A stretch of 64,000 bases of DNA from Ascoidea asiatica (taxonomy: Eukaryota; Ascomycota; Saccharomycetes; Ascoideales; Ascoideaceae), in assembly GCA_001600695.1 (NCBI GenBank), contig BCKQ01000001.1, forward strand, positions 920,432-984,431, written 5' to 3'. Under the pieces are notes generated by a model. It worked only from the letters and a program-made list of their open reading frames with translations, was not told the origin of the DNA and made no database searches. Below are positions 50,001 through 61,142 of this stretch, one piece after another (within the stretch, counting starts at the first letter, position 1; every line of letters begins with the position of its first letter). The translations under genes were made by a program, and so were the position numbers.

Positions 50001-51304
50001 TAATAATTTAAGAATATTCTCCAAAATTTAAATAATTTAATTCTTAAAATATTAATAATTGTGAAAGTTTTAAAATTATTTGAATTTTGTATTGATAATA
50101 AAAATTTTTTGAAACATTGAATAAAATTTAATGAAGATATTAAAAGATTTAAAATTATATAATTATATAAATTTAAATTAATTATATTTAAATTTTTAAT
50201 TAATTTAATTTTAAAAATAGAATTTAAATTATTAGTATTATATGATAAATAATTATTGATTATTATAAAAGGAGATAAAAAAAATCTAGCTAAATTTTCA
50301 TTAATTAATTTATTAAGATAATTAATTTTATTAAAATTTAATAAGGATAAAAAATTATTTAAAAAAGATAAAATTGAGTTATTATTTATTAGATTATTTT
50401 GAGAAATTGAAATTAAAGTACTTTTATTATTGAAATTAAATATTAAATCATAAATTTGTTTTAAATTTTGATTAGATTTAAGTAAATTTAAATGTTTTTT
50501 AAATAAATAATATTGAATTAATTGAATTGCATTTTCTCTTAAATGATTAGTACAAGTTATATTAGGTATATTAATGTTTGAGGATGAGAAATAATTGATT
50601 GCGTTTATATAATTTTTATCCAAATTAATAAGTTTATTTAAATCTATAGTTTTACTATGATAGTTATTAATATTGTTTTTGTTATTTCTGTTGTTTGTAG
50701 TAGTATATGATATATTAGTATTATAATTATTAAAATTTTTTATAAAATTTGAAGCAATTTGTTTTTTATAATTTAAATAAGTTAATCTATTTTCTTTAAA
50801 TTTATTAAATTTATTTAATTTTTTATTATTTAAATAATTTTTTTTTAATATTATATCATTTTTAAAATTTTCAAATTTTAAATTAATTAAATTATTTTTA
50901 ATTAATAGATTATTTTTTTTTGAATTAATTATATGAGATCTTCTTAATTGATGAATTGATATATCATTATTATTATTTTTGTTATTATTATTGTTATTAT
51001 TATTGTTATTATCTTTTGAATCTTTTGTATCTTTAGTTGATGATGATTTTCTATTAAGTCTTTCTAATAAATGTTTTGGTAATTTTCTATGAGGTTTTGA
51101 AAAGGGGATATAAAAAGAAGTTGAAAGTTGATTATTTTGAGTGTGGTGATTATCAATGTTATTACAAGTAATATTACTATTGTTACTATTACTTGTACTA
51201 TTACTAATATTAGTATTATTATTATTATTATTATTACTATTATCAGTTGAATTATTTATATTTTCAATGTCAGATTCTAAAGAAGCAGTAGATTCTGGAT
51301 TCAT
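47069..51304 (-). CDS. Large protein of unknown function (1411 residues)
   Basis: This single uninterrupted frame of 1411 residues is too long to be chance in such AT-rich DNA. The N-terminal ~110 residues are Asn/Ser-rich with one ordered-looking motif, KPHRKLPKHLLERLNRKSS. Residues ~110-600 are extremely rich in Asn, Leu, Ile, Phe and Tyr. From ~670 to the end the sequence is more mixed and looks helical (for example ~780-940 and the C-terminal GPYGRIISIQLIVANRMWLV). No membrane-segment pattern, zinc cluster, kinase or nucleotide-binding motif was found. A His run (HHHHHHH, ~580) is a CAT repeat. I do not recognise it. It may be a fast-evolving yeast protein with a conserved C-terminal half. 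Confidence 0.8.
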   Translation of the reverse strand: MNPESTASLESDIENINNSTDNSNNNNNNNTNISNSTSNSNNSNITCNNIDNHHTQNNQLSTSFYIPFSKPHRKLPKHLLERLNRKSSSTKDTKDSKDNNNNNNNNNNKNNNNDISIHQLRRSHIINSKKNNLLIKNNLINLKFENFKNDIILKKNYLNNKKLNKFNKFKENRLTYLNYKKQIASNFIKNFNNYNTNISYTTTNNRNNKNNINNYHSKTIDLNKLINLDKNYINAINYFSSSNINIPNITCTNHLRENAIQLIQYYLFKKHLNLLKSNQNLKQIYDLIFNFNNKSTLISISQNNLINNNSILSFLNNFLSLLNFNKINYLNKLINENLARFFLSPFIIINNYLSYNTNNLNSIFKIKLIKNLNIINLNLYNYIILNLLISSLNFIQCFKKFLLSIQNSNNFKTFTIINILRIKLFKFWRIFLNYYNLYSFLHLKNIYQLNLSTLNSLIKYKSFLKNLINSNSNSYSHNKVELNNHKTLLIEVKKKFKFHYKILFNFNNNFENYKFFFFNQIDLNFIINFKNQKSINLNEKLIHFNNNFIKFYNLNPIKFNEFFYVKNLNNNNKYEEDHHHHHHHKLSYSNKNTLVHINGKQINTNNHISILKNGKLIDEYFPSSYISKPFLSLSHSKNFQILPPFLNQFDWKQFVLQFITESLLIPKTEILENNQIILLYKNTNKNNKKQFPNLIKSGYDIPCNRLSNYYNKNTLKNIFKIYKNSIVSFNEKLKNDFNIESKDNIFSLHNLYTGTITKYSEESYVHDFRLKYARTTILFWVKSFKALFSKFFSNPDHKFEENFDSNSFFMQSIFRIFSDLLRNLTRFILLNEDNSISQIITHGFLKLLDDYKFQFLTDLPLLYKNFFNESSFKIYDYFRNLLDFIGPAFLLIKDIFKISNQRLIFILKLNYLNELLHKEKNKKIPNIKSLQYLSITLFTSFIKLWEFCVNKFSAKIIIDFKNKVQKKNLLILLDEISNCEYLMLQNEELTTLEKISFKLFTAPKSNIENYHNIINKYKLIEKVGEIGKLKLYNLKNYSLIFKFIDQRKTKFDFNSIDNSIKFSSLLFKEMIFSNMWLNSSNQLNSNLRMIETFYCSECLLIQHSKLSISTIYATSIFQIILFYFMRLNLFSQDRLNNLLNKNEFKSYRNYLNKVKENEIYKNENFLSIIVDWKKLSSDIRFVLKNYFTIKKDNFNIDGIFINKRFSTKEVSKAVCKVLQLNVVKNIEEKLKKIKGIDIKEESIKAKFEFNNELSSLSKIFLKILEIEFLEKQIENELSCFNNKLADGSFINSEDKSVLGMIFKIFNNCIATITEKIVVRNSKKGNLLLIDHNNDIKKLNIFFEDSIENEPIKYNADESKYLNDKIKKNFGPYGRIISIQLIVANRMWLVNYRIFHELYEEIFNFLKKNMNS

Positions 51305-52120
51305 TTTATGGAATCATTTAAATGAATTAAAAAAAGTATAAAAAGTATTATGATTGTTATGAATCATTAAATAAAGAGTATGAATGTGATTGTGATTGTG
51401 ATTGTAATTCGATGGTTATTACTATTGTTATTATTATGAGAATAGGAGGATTGGAGATGAGAAATGAGAAAGGAGATTAAAAGGAGATTAAAGGAGATTA
51501 AAGGAAAATAAAAAGGATCTTGGAAGCAAAAGAAGCTGAGAATGAAGAGAATGAAGAGAATGAAGAGAATTAACTCTTTTGTGTCGTATTTAAAACATGT
51601 TTTTGATCTTTTTGATACTTTTCTCTCTTATTTATACCAATTATCAAGATAAAGATGACAGATGAAAATGAAGATATAACAATCAATAGATTATAAAAGA
51701 GATAAACGAAGATAAATACTTTTTCTGACTGAAGTCTTGTTTTGATTCTGATTGTGGTTTGGGTGTGGTGTGGGCGCTTATCGGGTATGTTCCACCACAA
51801 GCCACCACAAGCCACGAAAACAGCACCAGCCACTGCTGATCAGTCGCCACCCTGTTTTTTTCTTGACGCACTCTGAGACGTACTATTACACGCACCTTTA
51901 GACGCACTTCTAGACGGAACAAGTCACGTTTTACTTTGTCCGGGATATTTGAATTATTTAGTGCAAATTGTGTTTGATAATAGGTTCTAGTTACTGTCCT
52001 ATATGGTTTTAAAATAATTCATTAACCGCTGTGTATCCGGTAGCCGTAACTAATATCTATTTATGCTATGCTATTCTAATATTTATATATCTCTCTTTAT
52101 TAATGTCTTATTTTAGTCAT
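51305..52120. promoter_or_regulatory. Upstream region of the 1411-residue gene with short tandem motifs
   Basis: From the gene start outward this holds GTGATT repeats (51381-51405), AAGGAGATTA repeats (51470-51505) and GAATGAAGAGA repeats (51538-51570). A GC-richer block (51750-51920) follows, with a TG-rich stretch (51753-51776), a duplicated CCACCACAAG (51793-51812) and a degenerate GACGCAC tandem (51865-51919). The overlapping short frames here follow these repeats and are not called. Confidence 0.4.
51865..51919. repeat. Degenerate GACGCAC tandem (about 12-14 bp units)
   Basis: Successive units start GACGCAC, GACGTAC, ACACGCAC, GACGCAC and GACGGAA, spaced about 12-14 bases. The pattern suggests repeated binding sites one to one-and-a-third helical turns apart. 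Confidence 0.5.
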
Positions 52121-54106
52121 TTATCTTTTTATATTCGCTTCACTATCAATACTATCAATAGTCTCATTATCATTATTATCTATATTTCCACTGAAATGAA
52201 CTAAAGGTGGTTTTTTAATTATTGGTTTAACTACTTTAAAATTATTATCAGTATTATTATCTCCCTGATAGGGTATTGGTTCATAATTTGATTCATTTCC
52301 AGTGTAACTTGTACTTAATGAATTATCATTTCCCATAATTCCTGATTCTAAATCTATATCATAATTACTATTATTTTCATTGTTTTCATTGTTTTCATTT
52401 CTTTTATTACTTTTCTTATTAGAAGTTCTTTGAGTTTTCTTATGATCTTTTTTAGATGATCGACTTAATACTTTACTTATTACTTTCTTTAATTCTCCAC
52501 TTAAATATAAATCATCAACATCATCTCTATTATTGTTATTATTATTATTATTATCTTCTTCCTTCTGATTCTGATTTTCATTTATAATTTCCATTTCATT
52601 CTTATCATTTTCATCTCTATTACTACGTATACTAAAATTAGATCTTAAATCATTATTATTATCTTGATTGTAATCATTATCATTTTCATTATCTTGATTA
52701 CTATCATCATCATCATCATCATCATCACTTTGATATAAACTGGCTATAGTTTTCTCTCTAGCTAAAGGTTCTCCCATTCCATATACTGGGAACACTCCTC
52801 TTGGTGAATTTTTTATTCCATTATTATTGATTATTCTTATATGATTTTTATTTCTTTTACTAAAAGATTTAATAGATTTATGAGATTTATGAGACCTATT
52901 TGATCTAGTAGACCTATTGGACCTATTTGACCTAACTGATCTATTAGATTGAACTGATTGAATTGTTTGATTTGTTAAACTTCTTGATAAAATTAAATCT
53001 AATTTCTCTGATATACTTAATTCTCTATTATTATTATTATTATTATTATTATTACTAATATTATTATTATTGTTATTACTATTAATGTTGTTACTATTAT
53101 CACTTGGACTTTGATTTTTTGTTTCATCACTACTCATTTCACTTTCACTTTCACTGTCATTATCATTATCATTATCATTTTGATTGTTATTATGAATATG
53201 TGAATGACTTTGAGTAGTTGGAACTCTGACAACTCTACTATCAATACCTAATTCAGGTTGTTCATCTTTTGCATCATAATTTGGTAATCCAATTTTTTTA
53301 CTATCTCTTTCAATAACAATTAAATGTAAATAATATGGTATTAAAATTGCAAATATTACTCCACCAAGAATATTACCTAAAGATCCTGGAATTAAAATTT
53401 TCCAAATATATTCTTTAGTTTTAATTTTTGAACCATTTAAAATTCCCATTGGACATAAAAACATATCTGCAACTGCATGAGTAAAACCCATGGCAACAAA
53501 TGTAAAAACTGGTAATAACATCATTAAAAATTTTACATGTAATGGTTTACACATAATTTGTAAATAAATTGCAATTGAAACAAAAAAATTACATGCTATA
53601 CCTTTTAAAAATGTTTCCATAAATGAATATTTTGATTTTTCTAAAATTATATCTATTGAACCTTTAATCATTGAATCACTTGAAGTTATTTTACTTAATT
53701 TACAAATAATATAACAAATAAATATATTACTTAATAAATTAAATAACCAAGAAATAAATAAACTTATTAATAAATCTAAAAAATTTACTGCATTTCTTAA
53801 AATTCCAACAGTAAAAAATAAAATATTTGAATTAAATAAATCTGCACCCATTATTACAACATAAAATAAACCAATTGGATAAACAAGACCTTGTAAAAGA
53901 TGAATAATACCAGGATTTGTATTATAAATTTCAGGATTATCAGCTTGAACCATTAAATGTAACATACCACCAGAAGTAAATAAAATTCCTCCAACTATTG
54001 AAGATATTATTAAAGTATCTAATCTCATTCTTGCTTTTTTCATTGCAGTTGCAACTAAAGCTAAAGCAGCTTCATGAGGTGTTAAAAAATATGAATCATC
54101 CACCAT
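52121..54106 (-). CDS. Formate/nitrite transporter family protein (YHL008C-like)
   Basis: This 661-residue protein has an FNT-family membrane domain in residues 1-285 with six predicted helices. It begins with the family start LTPHEAALALVATAMKKARM. It continues with GLVYPIGLFYVVIMGADLFNSN and GFTHAVADMFLCPMG, matching the FNT selectivity and loop regions. LIPGSLGNILGGVIF gives the last helix. The cytoplasmic tail (~290-661) is Asn/Ser/Asp/Arg-rich, with repeated NRS and SHKS units, as in the fungal YHL008C group. FNT proteins move small monovalent anions such as formate, nitrite or acetate. The substrate here is unknown. The membrane site could be plasma or vacuolar membrane. Confidence 0.88.
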   Translation of the reverse strand: MVDDSYFLTPHEAALALVATAMKKARMRLDTLIISSIVGGILFTSGGMLHLMVQADNPEIYNTNPGIIHLLQGLVYPIGLFYVVIMGADLFNSNILFFTVGILRNAVNFLDLLISLFISWLFNLLSNIFICYIICKLSKITSSDSMIKGSIDIILEKSKYSFMETFLKGIACNFFVSIAIYLQIMCKPLHVKFLMMLLPVFTFVAMGFTHAVADMFLCPMGILNGSKIKTKEYIWKILIPGSLGNILGGVIFAILIPYYLHLIVIERDSKKIGLPNYDAKDEQPELGIDSRVVRVPTTQSHSHIHNNNQNDNDNDNDSESESEMSSDETKNQSPSDNSNNINSNNNNNNISNNNNNNNNNRELSISEKLDLILSRSLTNQTIQSVQSNRSVRSNRSNRSTRSNRSHKSHKSIKSFSKRNKNHIRIINNNGIKNSPRGVFPVYGMGEPLAREKTIASLYQSDDDDDDDDSNQDNENDNDYNQDNNNDLRSNFSIRSNRDENDKNEMEIINENQNQKEEDNNNNNNNNRDDVDDLYLSGELKKVISKVLSRSSKKDHKKTQRTSNKKSNKRNENNENNENNSNYDIDLESGIMGNDNSLSTSYTGNESNYEPIPYQGDNNTDNNFKVVKPIIKKPPLVHFSGNIDNNDNETIDSIDSEANIKR

Positions 54107-54993
54107 TTTTTTTTTTTTTTAATTAATTTGAATTAATTTAAATTGGTTATACTGTATATATTGTTGAAATATAAATAAGTAAGTACGTAAATTAACTAGA
54201 TAATTCAATTTGAAACAATCATTATTTTATTAATATATATGAATTTATATTAATATATATTTATATATTTATATAATATGTATTATACAGTATATGGTAT
54301 ATATAAGATATAGAATATTGATTCTAGAATTTATAAAGTAAAATAAATGATTAATAAATATTATTTTTTTATTATACATTTTAATAAGGTTAAATTAAAT
54401 AAGTAATGTAAAAAAATGGAAAGTGAAATAATTAAAGCTAAAAGGGAGTATTTCATTAGTCAAAAGATCAGAAAAAGAAGATGATTTTGACTGAGAGAAG
54501 TAAAAAAACCCGAAAGTCGAGATTGAAATATGTGATTAAGAAGTGAAGACGAAGTGAAGTTGAAGTGACTGGGTAAGTGAGTAAGCGACTAAGTGTTTAA
54601 GGGTACCAAGCGCACCCAGGGTACCAAGGGACTAGGAGCAGAGATGCCCCGCGGTGACAGGTCAACGGGAAGAGAAATGCCCCGCGGGTACTTCCGTCAG
54701 AGAGCAGATGACAACACCTCGAGAAGTGGAACAGCCAGCAAAAAAACACCCCGGAACAGTCGGAACTACAGGAAAAGAAGTCATGATCTGGCTGGTAAAA
54801 GCCACAGTTATGGATTCAATTACGTAATGACTGTGAAGAGTAAGATTAATTTAAAAACATTAGAATTTATTGATATAATTAAGTAAATCAGTAAGAAAGA
54901 ATAGAATATAAAATAATAATACAAAGATTGGAAACAAATAGATTACATAAAATGAATAAAGAGATAAAAGTAAGATAATCATTAATTAGTTAA
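54107..54993. promoter_or_regulatory. FNT-gene upstream and histone H4 3' region
   Basis: Near the FNT start the sequence is AT-rich, with an HSE-like TTCTAGAA (54322-54329). A GC-rich block (54590-54800) contains GGGTACCAAG twice (54601, 54619) and ATGCCCCGCGG twice (54644, 54677). A TTACGTAA bZIP palindrome is at 54820-54827. The open frame at 54593-54886 reads through the GC-rich repeats with no protein signature, so I leave it out. Confidence 0.4.
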
Positions 54994-56334
<1,341 letters not shown>

Positions 56335-56836
56335 GCTTATTTATAAACTTCTTTCATTCATTCAATCATTCCTGTACTATTTCTTTACTTTTTAACTCCT
56401 TATTTTTCTATTCTTTCTTATATTACGGTACTTTGTTCTCATTTTTATTCTCATTTCTTATCCTCTTATATCCTTCTTTTTTGTATTAATAATCAATAAT
56501 AAATAAATAAACACATAAATATAATAATTATATAAATAAATCATAAATATAAATATATGTTAATTATAAACAACTAATAATAATATTATCAATAAGTTAT
56601 TTTATGTGGAAATACTGTTACTAAGTAATAAGTTAGTAAATAACCGTGCTCGTAGTAAAATCTTAACTGTTACCGATAAAACTTTATACATAGTAAAATA
56701 AAATAGAATCAAGTAAATTTTATCTACGGGTAATAATTTCATAGTAAATACCCATTTAATAAATATTCAATTATATTCAATTATATTCAATTACACCAAT
56801 ATAATCACAAATAAATACTTCAGAATATAGTTAATA
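56335..56836. promoter_or_regulatory. H3 3' region and TFIIIC-subunit promoter
   Basis: A T/C-rich H3 trailer is followed by AT-rich sequence. A CGGGTAA at 56727-56733 is the Reb1 consensus, 104 bases before the ATG, a typical distance for a general regulatory factor. A triple TATATTCAAT element follows at 56764-56792. Confidence 0.45.
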
Positions 56837-57098
56837 ATGAGTGATTTCATTGTATTATCTGATGAAAGTAGAGAATCTTCTCCAGGTTTTGAAACTGGAA
56901 TGGAAGATATTTATGTAACTATAGAAGTACCATTAATAAATGAATCTTTAATTGCAACTAATTTTGATACTTCTCAATTGAAACAACAACAATTATTACA
57001 ACAAAATCCATTAAATCCATTAAATCCACAACAACAATCTTCTCAACTTCAACAACATAATAGATCTTCATATTCAAAATTAATCTTAAATCAAAATG

Positions 57099-57130
<32 letters not shown>

Positions 57131-58273
57131 TCAAAAAGAAGATTACCAATATCTTTACAACAACAAGATGGTCCATTATCTTCAAGATTAAGAAATAAGA
57201 TTCCATTGGATCAAGATATTGATAATGAAAATAATTTAGATCAAGATATAGATGGTGATTATAATTTAAATACTAATAATAATAAAAATGGTAATAATAA
57301 AAAAACAACTACAATTTCTGAATTTCCTTTTAATTTTATTAAACCAACTTCAACTTTACAAATTTCTGGTTTAGAAACTTTAAATCCATTATTTAAAATT
57401 GATGATAATATATTTCAAGGTGATTGGGGTAAAATTGTTGGTACTGAGATTTTTTTAAATGATAATGGTAATTGTATTTTACCAAAAATTCTACCAAATA
57501 ATTTAGGTGGTATTAATGATAGAATTTTATTAAATTTTGGTAATTTAAAAGATAAAAATGAATTTAATAATAAAAATAATAAAAATAATATTAAATTACT
57601 TGATAAAGCTTTAGATATTTTTGAAAAATTTGATAATGAAGAAGAAAAAATTAATAAATTAAAATTAAGAAAATTAAAACAAACTGAATATTATAAAAAA
57701 AGAAAAATTGCAAAAGAATTATCAAAATTAAATGAATCAAAATCAAAAGAAACTATTGATAATAATAATAAAAATGATAATATAATTATACTTTCTGATG
57801 GTAAAGAATCTTCTGATAACGATATTGATGATTCAATGGTTATTGATATAGATGATTTAAAAGAAGAAATTAATAATAATTCTGATATAGAAATTGAAAA
57901 AAATGAAATTTCTACTTCTAAAATCAATGAAAATACTGAGAATACTGAGAATATTGAAAATAATAATTTAAATGATAAGGAAGATACAAGTTCAAATACT
58001 GAAATACAAAAAGAAATAATTAATGAAAATAATAATAAAGAAGATAATAACCAGAACGGTACTTCTAAAGATGATTATAAGGATATATCTAACGAAGATC
58101 TTAAAGATCTTAAAAATGTACCTAAGGATGAACATAAAGATATAAATAAGGATAATGATAAGGATGACCCTAAAGATATAGCTAAGGATGATGATAAGGA
58201 CGATCAGAAGGATGAACATATGGACGATGAAGATTATTATATGGAGAAATCTAGTAATAATTCAAAAGATTAA
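56837..58273 (+). CDS. TFIIIC subunit with TFIIIC_sub6 domain (tau55/Sfc7-like)
   Basis: This 478-residue protein has one recognisable domain at ~170-215 (LETLNPLFKIDD, then FQGDWGKIVGTEIFL). It matches the TFIIIC_sub6 pattern found in S. cerevisiae Tfc7, S. pombe Sfc7 and human GTF3C6. An N-terminal SDESRESSPGFE resembles a SUMO-interacting or acidic motif. The tail from ~300 is Asp/Lys/Asn-rich with DKDD and KDED repeats. There is no phosphoglycerate-mutase-like domain, so the architecture is that of Sfc7 rather than Tfc7. It would take part in binding the A-box side of Pol III promoters. Confidence is limited by the short conserved segment. Confidence 0.62.
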
Positions 58274-58521
58274 AATATTTTTATTTAAATTTTTGTTTTA
58301 TTAATTGTTTTAATTGTATTTTTAGATGTAAACAAATCCATTTTATTAAATGAAATTTAATAAATATTTATTAGTGGATAGTGATATATATAAAAAAGAA
58401 GAATAATAAAATCAAAAAAATAACTAAGAAAAAAAAATACCAAACCACCAAACCAACAAAAAAGTAAATTAGACTAAAATAGATTAGGATAAGATTAAAA
58501 GAAGGTTATTAATTAAAGAGA

Positions 58522-59613
58522 TTATTTTAAGCCTTCAGATAAAGCTGTCATTCTAATAATTTCTTGTTCATTATTTAATGGAGAACTATCAAATTCATTA
58601 TCATTAAAAGGTTGAAAATCTTGATGATTAAAATCATTTAATTTTGGTATTGGAAATTGAGTATTTTTATTGTTAATAACTTTATTACTATCATCACCAA
58701 TTGAAGAAGTTGCAGGAGGACCAGGCATGAAAATAACTTTTGAATTTGAAGATTTAGCCATATTTTGCATAGCATCAAGATATCTAATTTGCATTGCAGG
58801 TTTTGAAGCTAAAATATCAGCAGCTTTTCTCATTAATTTTGCACTTTCAACTTCAGCTTTTGCAGCAATAATTTTAGATTCACCAATTCTTTTAGCTTCA
58901 GCAGCTAAACTTAAACTATTTGAAACATTATCAGTTAAAGAAAGATCTTTAATTAAAATTGATTCAATATGAACACCCCATTCTTCAGCAGTTTGAGCAA
59001 TTAAATTTTCCATATCTAAAGCAATAATTTCTCTTTTTTCAATAATTTCTTGTAAATTTTTACCACCAATAACTTGTCTTAAAGTTGTTTGAGCTCTTTC
59101 ATTTAAAGAAGAAGATAAATTTGTGATTGAAAAAGCAGCTCTATGAGGTTTATTAATATTATAATAAACAACAGAAGTTAAATATACAGTAACATTATCT
59201 TTTGTTATACATTTTTGAGCAGGAACTTCAATATATTGAATTTTAACAGAAATTGTATTAATATTTTCAGATAAAACATTAACTTTAACAAGACCAGGAT
59301 CAGAGATTTTATATAATTGACCAAATCTTGTAATTAAACCAACATAACCTTGATCAACTCTTTTATAAGGATTTGGACAACAAAAACAAATTGGAATAAC
59401 ACCAAAAAATCCAATAAAATTACCAGCTGCAGTTAAAAATTTAGTATAAGCAGTATCATTTGTTGTTGGTTCCCATTCGGAAGCATAAGATAATTGAATA
59501 TCTTGTTTTTTCAATGGTTGAGAATGAATAATTGGAGGCTGATTAGTAATAATTGGAGTTGGATTTTCATCAACAGGTTTATTAAAAGATTCTTGTTCTT
59601 GAATAGTTGACAT
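58522..59613 (-). CDS. Stomatin/SPFH (band 7) family protein
   Basis: The 363-residue protein has a membrane-inserting hairpin at ~62-82 (GFFGVIPICFCCPNPY). The SPFH domain at ~85-250 includes VDQGYVGLITRFGQ, NVTVYLTSVVYYNI and the helical repeat EAKRIGESKIIAAKAEVESAKLMR (part). RYLDAMQNMAKSSNSKVIFMP completes the stomatin signature. Stomatins form oligomeric rings on membranes and organise channels or respiratory complexes. The absence of an obvious mitochondrial presequence and the cysteine-rich hairpin suggest a plasma membrane or vacuole type, like C. albicans Slp3. It converges on the TFIIIC-subunit gene with 248 bases between. Confidence 0.9.
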   Translation of the reverse strand: MSTIQEQESFNKPVDENPTPIITNQPPIIHSQPLKKQDIQLSYASEWEPTTNDTAYTKFLTAAGNFIGFFGVIPICFCCPNPYKRVDQGYVGLITRFGQLYKISDPGLVKVNVLSENINTISVKIQYIEVPAQKCITKDNVTVYLTSVVYYNINKPHRAAFSITNLSSSLNERAQTTLRQVIGGKNLQEIIEKREIIALDMENLIAQTAEEWGVHIESILIKDLSLTDNVSNSLSLAAEAKRIGESKIIAAKAEVESAKLMRKAADILASKPAMQIRYLDAMQNMAKSSNSKVIFMPGPPATSSIGDDSNKVINNKNTQFPIPKLNDFNHQDFQPFNDNEFDSSPLNNEQEIIRMTALSEGLK

Positions 59614-60769
59614 TTTATATTAGATTATATTAAGTTATATTATATTATATTATATTGTATTAGATAAGGTTGTTTGAATAATTGAATAATTGATTGAGAA
59701 AGTTTAAGAAATTAAGGATTGAAATTCATAAATTGATTAAGAAATTAAGTGAAATAGTTATTCATTTATATAGTATATTATTATGTTAATTGAAAATAAT
59801 AGAATAGGATAAACCAGGAAAGAATTGATTGAGGAAACAGTTTTAAGGAAAGTTAAACTAATTGTCAGCAATGAACCTCATAGAATTGTCTTTTTGGCCA
59901 AATTGTTACTAATTTTTCATTTTTTGCTTTCTTACTTTATTTATTATTTGCTATTTATTATTTATTATTCATGATTATGATTATGACTTTGAAAGGTGTG
60001 AATTGTTTGTCAGTTTCTTTGTTAACATTGAAAAGTATTGAAGCTCAGCACAGTTTTAGCTTTGGTTTTAGCTTTTACTTTAGCTTTTAGTTCTTGTTTT
60101 AGTTACAAAACTGGTTCTCAAAGTCCAAGAAAGGCCTAGAAAGCTAAGAAACCCCAAGCAAAGCACGAGTATCAATTATTTTACATGATTCTTATGTTTG
60201 TATTTAAGCCTTGAATTGTTTATTGAATCAGTGATATTATTTATTTATTTCATTCTTTATTTCTTTCTTTATTTCATTACTTCATTTATTATTATTTTAT
60301 TATATTTTCTTGTCATTTCTTTGTTCGTGGTTCTTTGTTATGTGTGTTTGGGTTGGGTGTTTGTGGCTGATGATATCTTTTTTTCGGTACGCATGCATTC
60401 TTGGGAGACTCAACCTGTTTCCGCGTTGTTCCGCTCGGGTCTGCACTGTTTTTGGTTGTGGCTATGCCAACCAGGCGCAAAAGGTATACCACATTTAAAA
60501 GCATGAAGTAACATATAAAAAACATCCAAATTTATGGTATTACCATTGTGGTGGGTGCTAATAAATATCCGTTATTTTCCTAACTCGGTTTTGCTTTCCA
60601 TGACATGATCCGCATCGTTTATTCAGAACCCTGAAATTTCATGAAAAAGAAATTGCAATCATTGTAAGAAAGCCTGGATCTCGAGACTGGGTAACTTAGT
60701 TTTGATTTTGATATAAAAGAAGAAAGAATCTCAACTTTTTTATTTAGTTTATTTCTCTTTTTTTTCTTT
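59614..60769. promoter_or_regulatory. Divergent upstream region stomatin/U3
   Basis: A TATAAAA box (60712-60718) lies 52 bases before the U3 5' end, a good Pol II snoRNA distance. A TG-rich stretch (60341-60366) recalls Rap1-type sites. The stomatin side is AT-rich with TATAT repeats near its ATG. A GTTTTAGCTTT repeat (60051-60098) is present. The short frames at 60198-60525 overlap and are not gene-like. Confidence 0.45.
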
Positions 60770-61142
60770 GTCGACGTACTTCAGTAAGTAGCTTACCATA
60801 TGGTTCAAATAATAATAATAATATTAATAGTTTCAATTACTAACAAATTCAATAGTAGGATCATTTCTATAGGTCACGTCTCTCTTTGATTCTTCAAAAG
60901 AGCCATCAAATCCAACTTGGATGATGAGATGAAAACCATTGTGTCCATTGAATGAGAATTTCAATTAGTTTATCTGTGATCCTCTGTTGGTCTGGATATC
61001 TTGTTTTCAATTTGCCTTTCGTTTGTAAAGATATCCAATTTTGTTGATGTCTTGAGAAAGGAGCAATGATTTCAATCCAATATTACATGCTTTTTCGGAA
61101 GGAGTAAATATTTGGATGGATAACAATGGCAGTCTGACAAGT
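60770..61142 (+). ncRNA. SNR17: U3 snoRNA with spliceosomal intron
   Basis: The 5' exon is 60770-60783 (GTCGACGTACTTCA) and exon 2 is 60856-61142, giving a mature RNA of 301 nt. Exon 2 begins TAGGATCATTTCTATAGG, the U3 box A region, then TTCAAAAGAGCCA and the box C' region (TGATGA, 60922-60927). It ends GGCAGTCTGACAAGT with box D (GTCTGA, 61132-61137). These match S. cerevisiae U3 very closely at both ends. U3 guides the early cleavages of pre-rRNA in the small-subunit processome. The 3' end is placed by analogy. Confidence 0.96.
60784..60855 (+). other. SNR17: Intron of U3 snoRNA
   Basis: This is a 72-nt intron with 5' splice site GTAAGT, branch site TACTAAC (60838-60844) and 3' end AATAG. 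It interrupts U3 at the same base as in S. cerevisiae but is shorter than the yeast introns of about 130-157 nt. It includes an ATA/AAT-rich run. Confidence 0.93.

Noticed and set aside
56631-56637. TACTAAC on the minus strand as a branch site
   Set aside because: No minus-strand gene, donor or acceptor lies around it.
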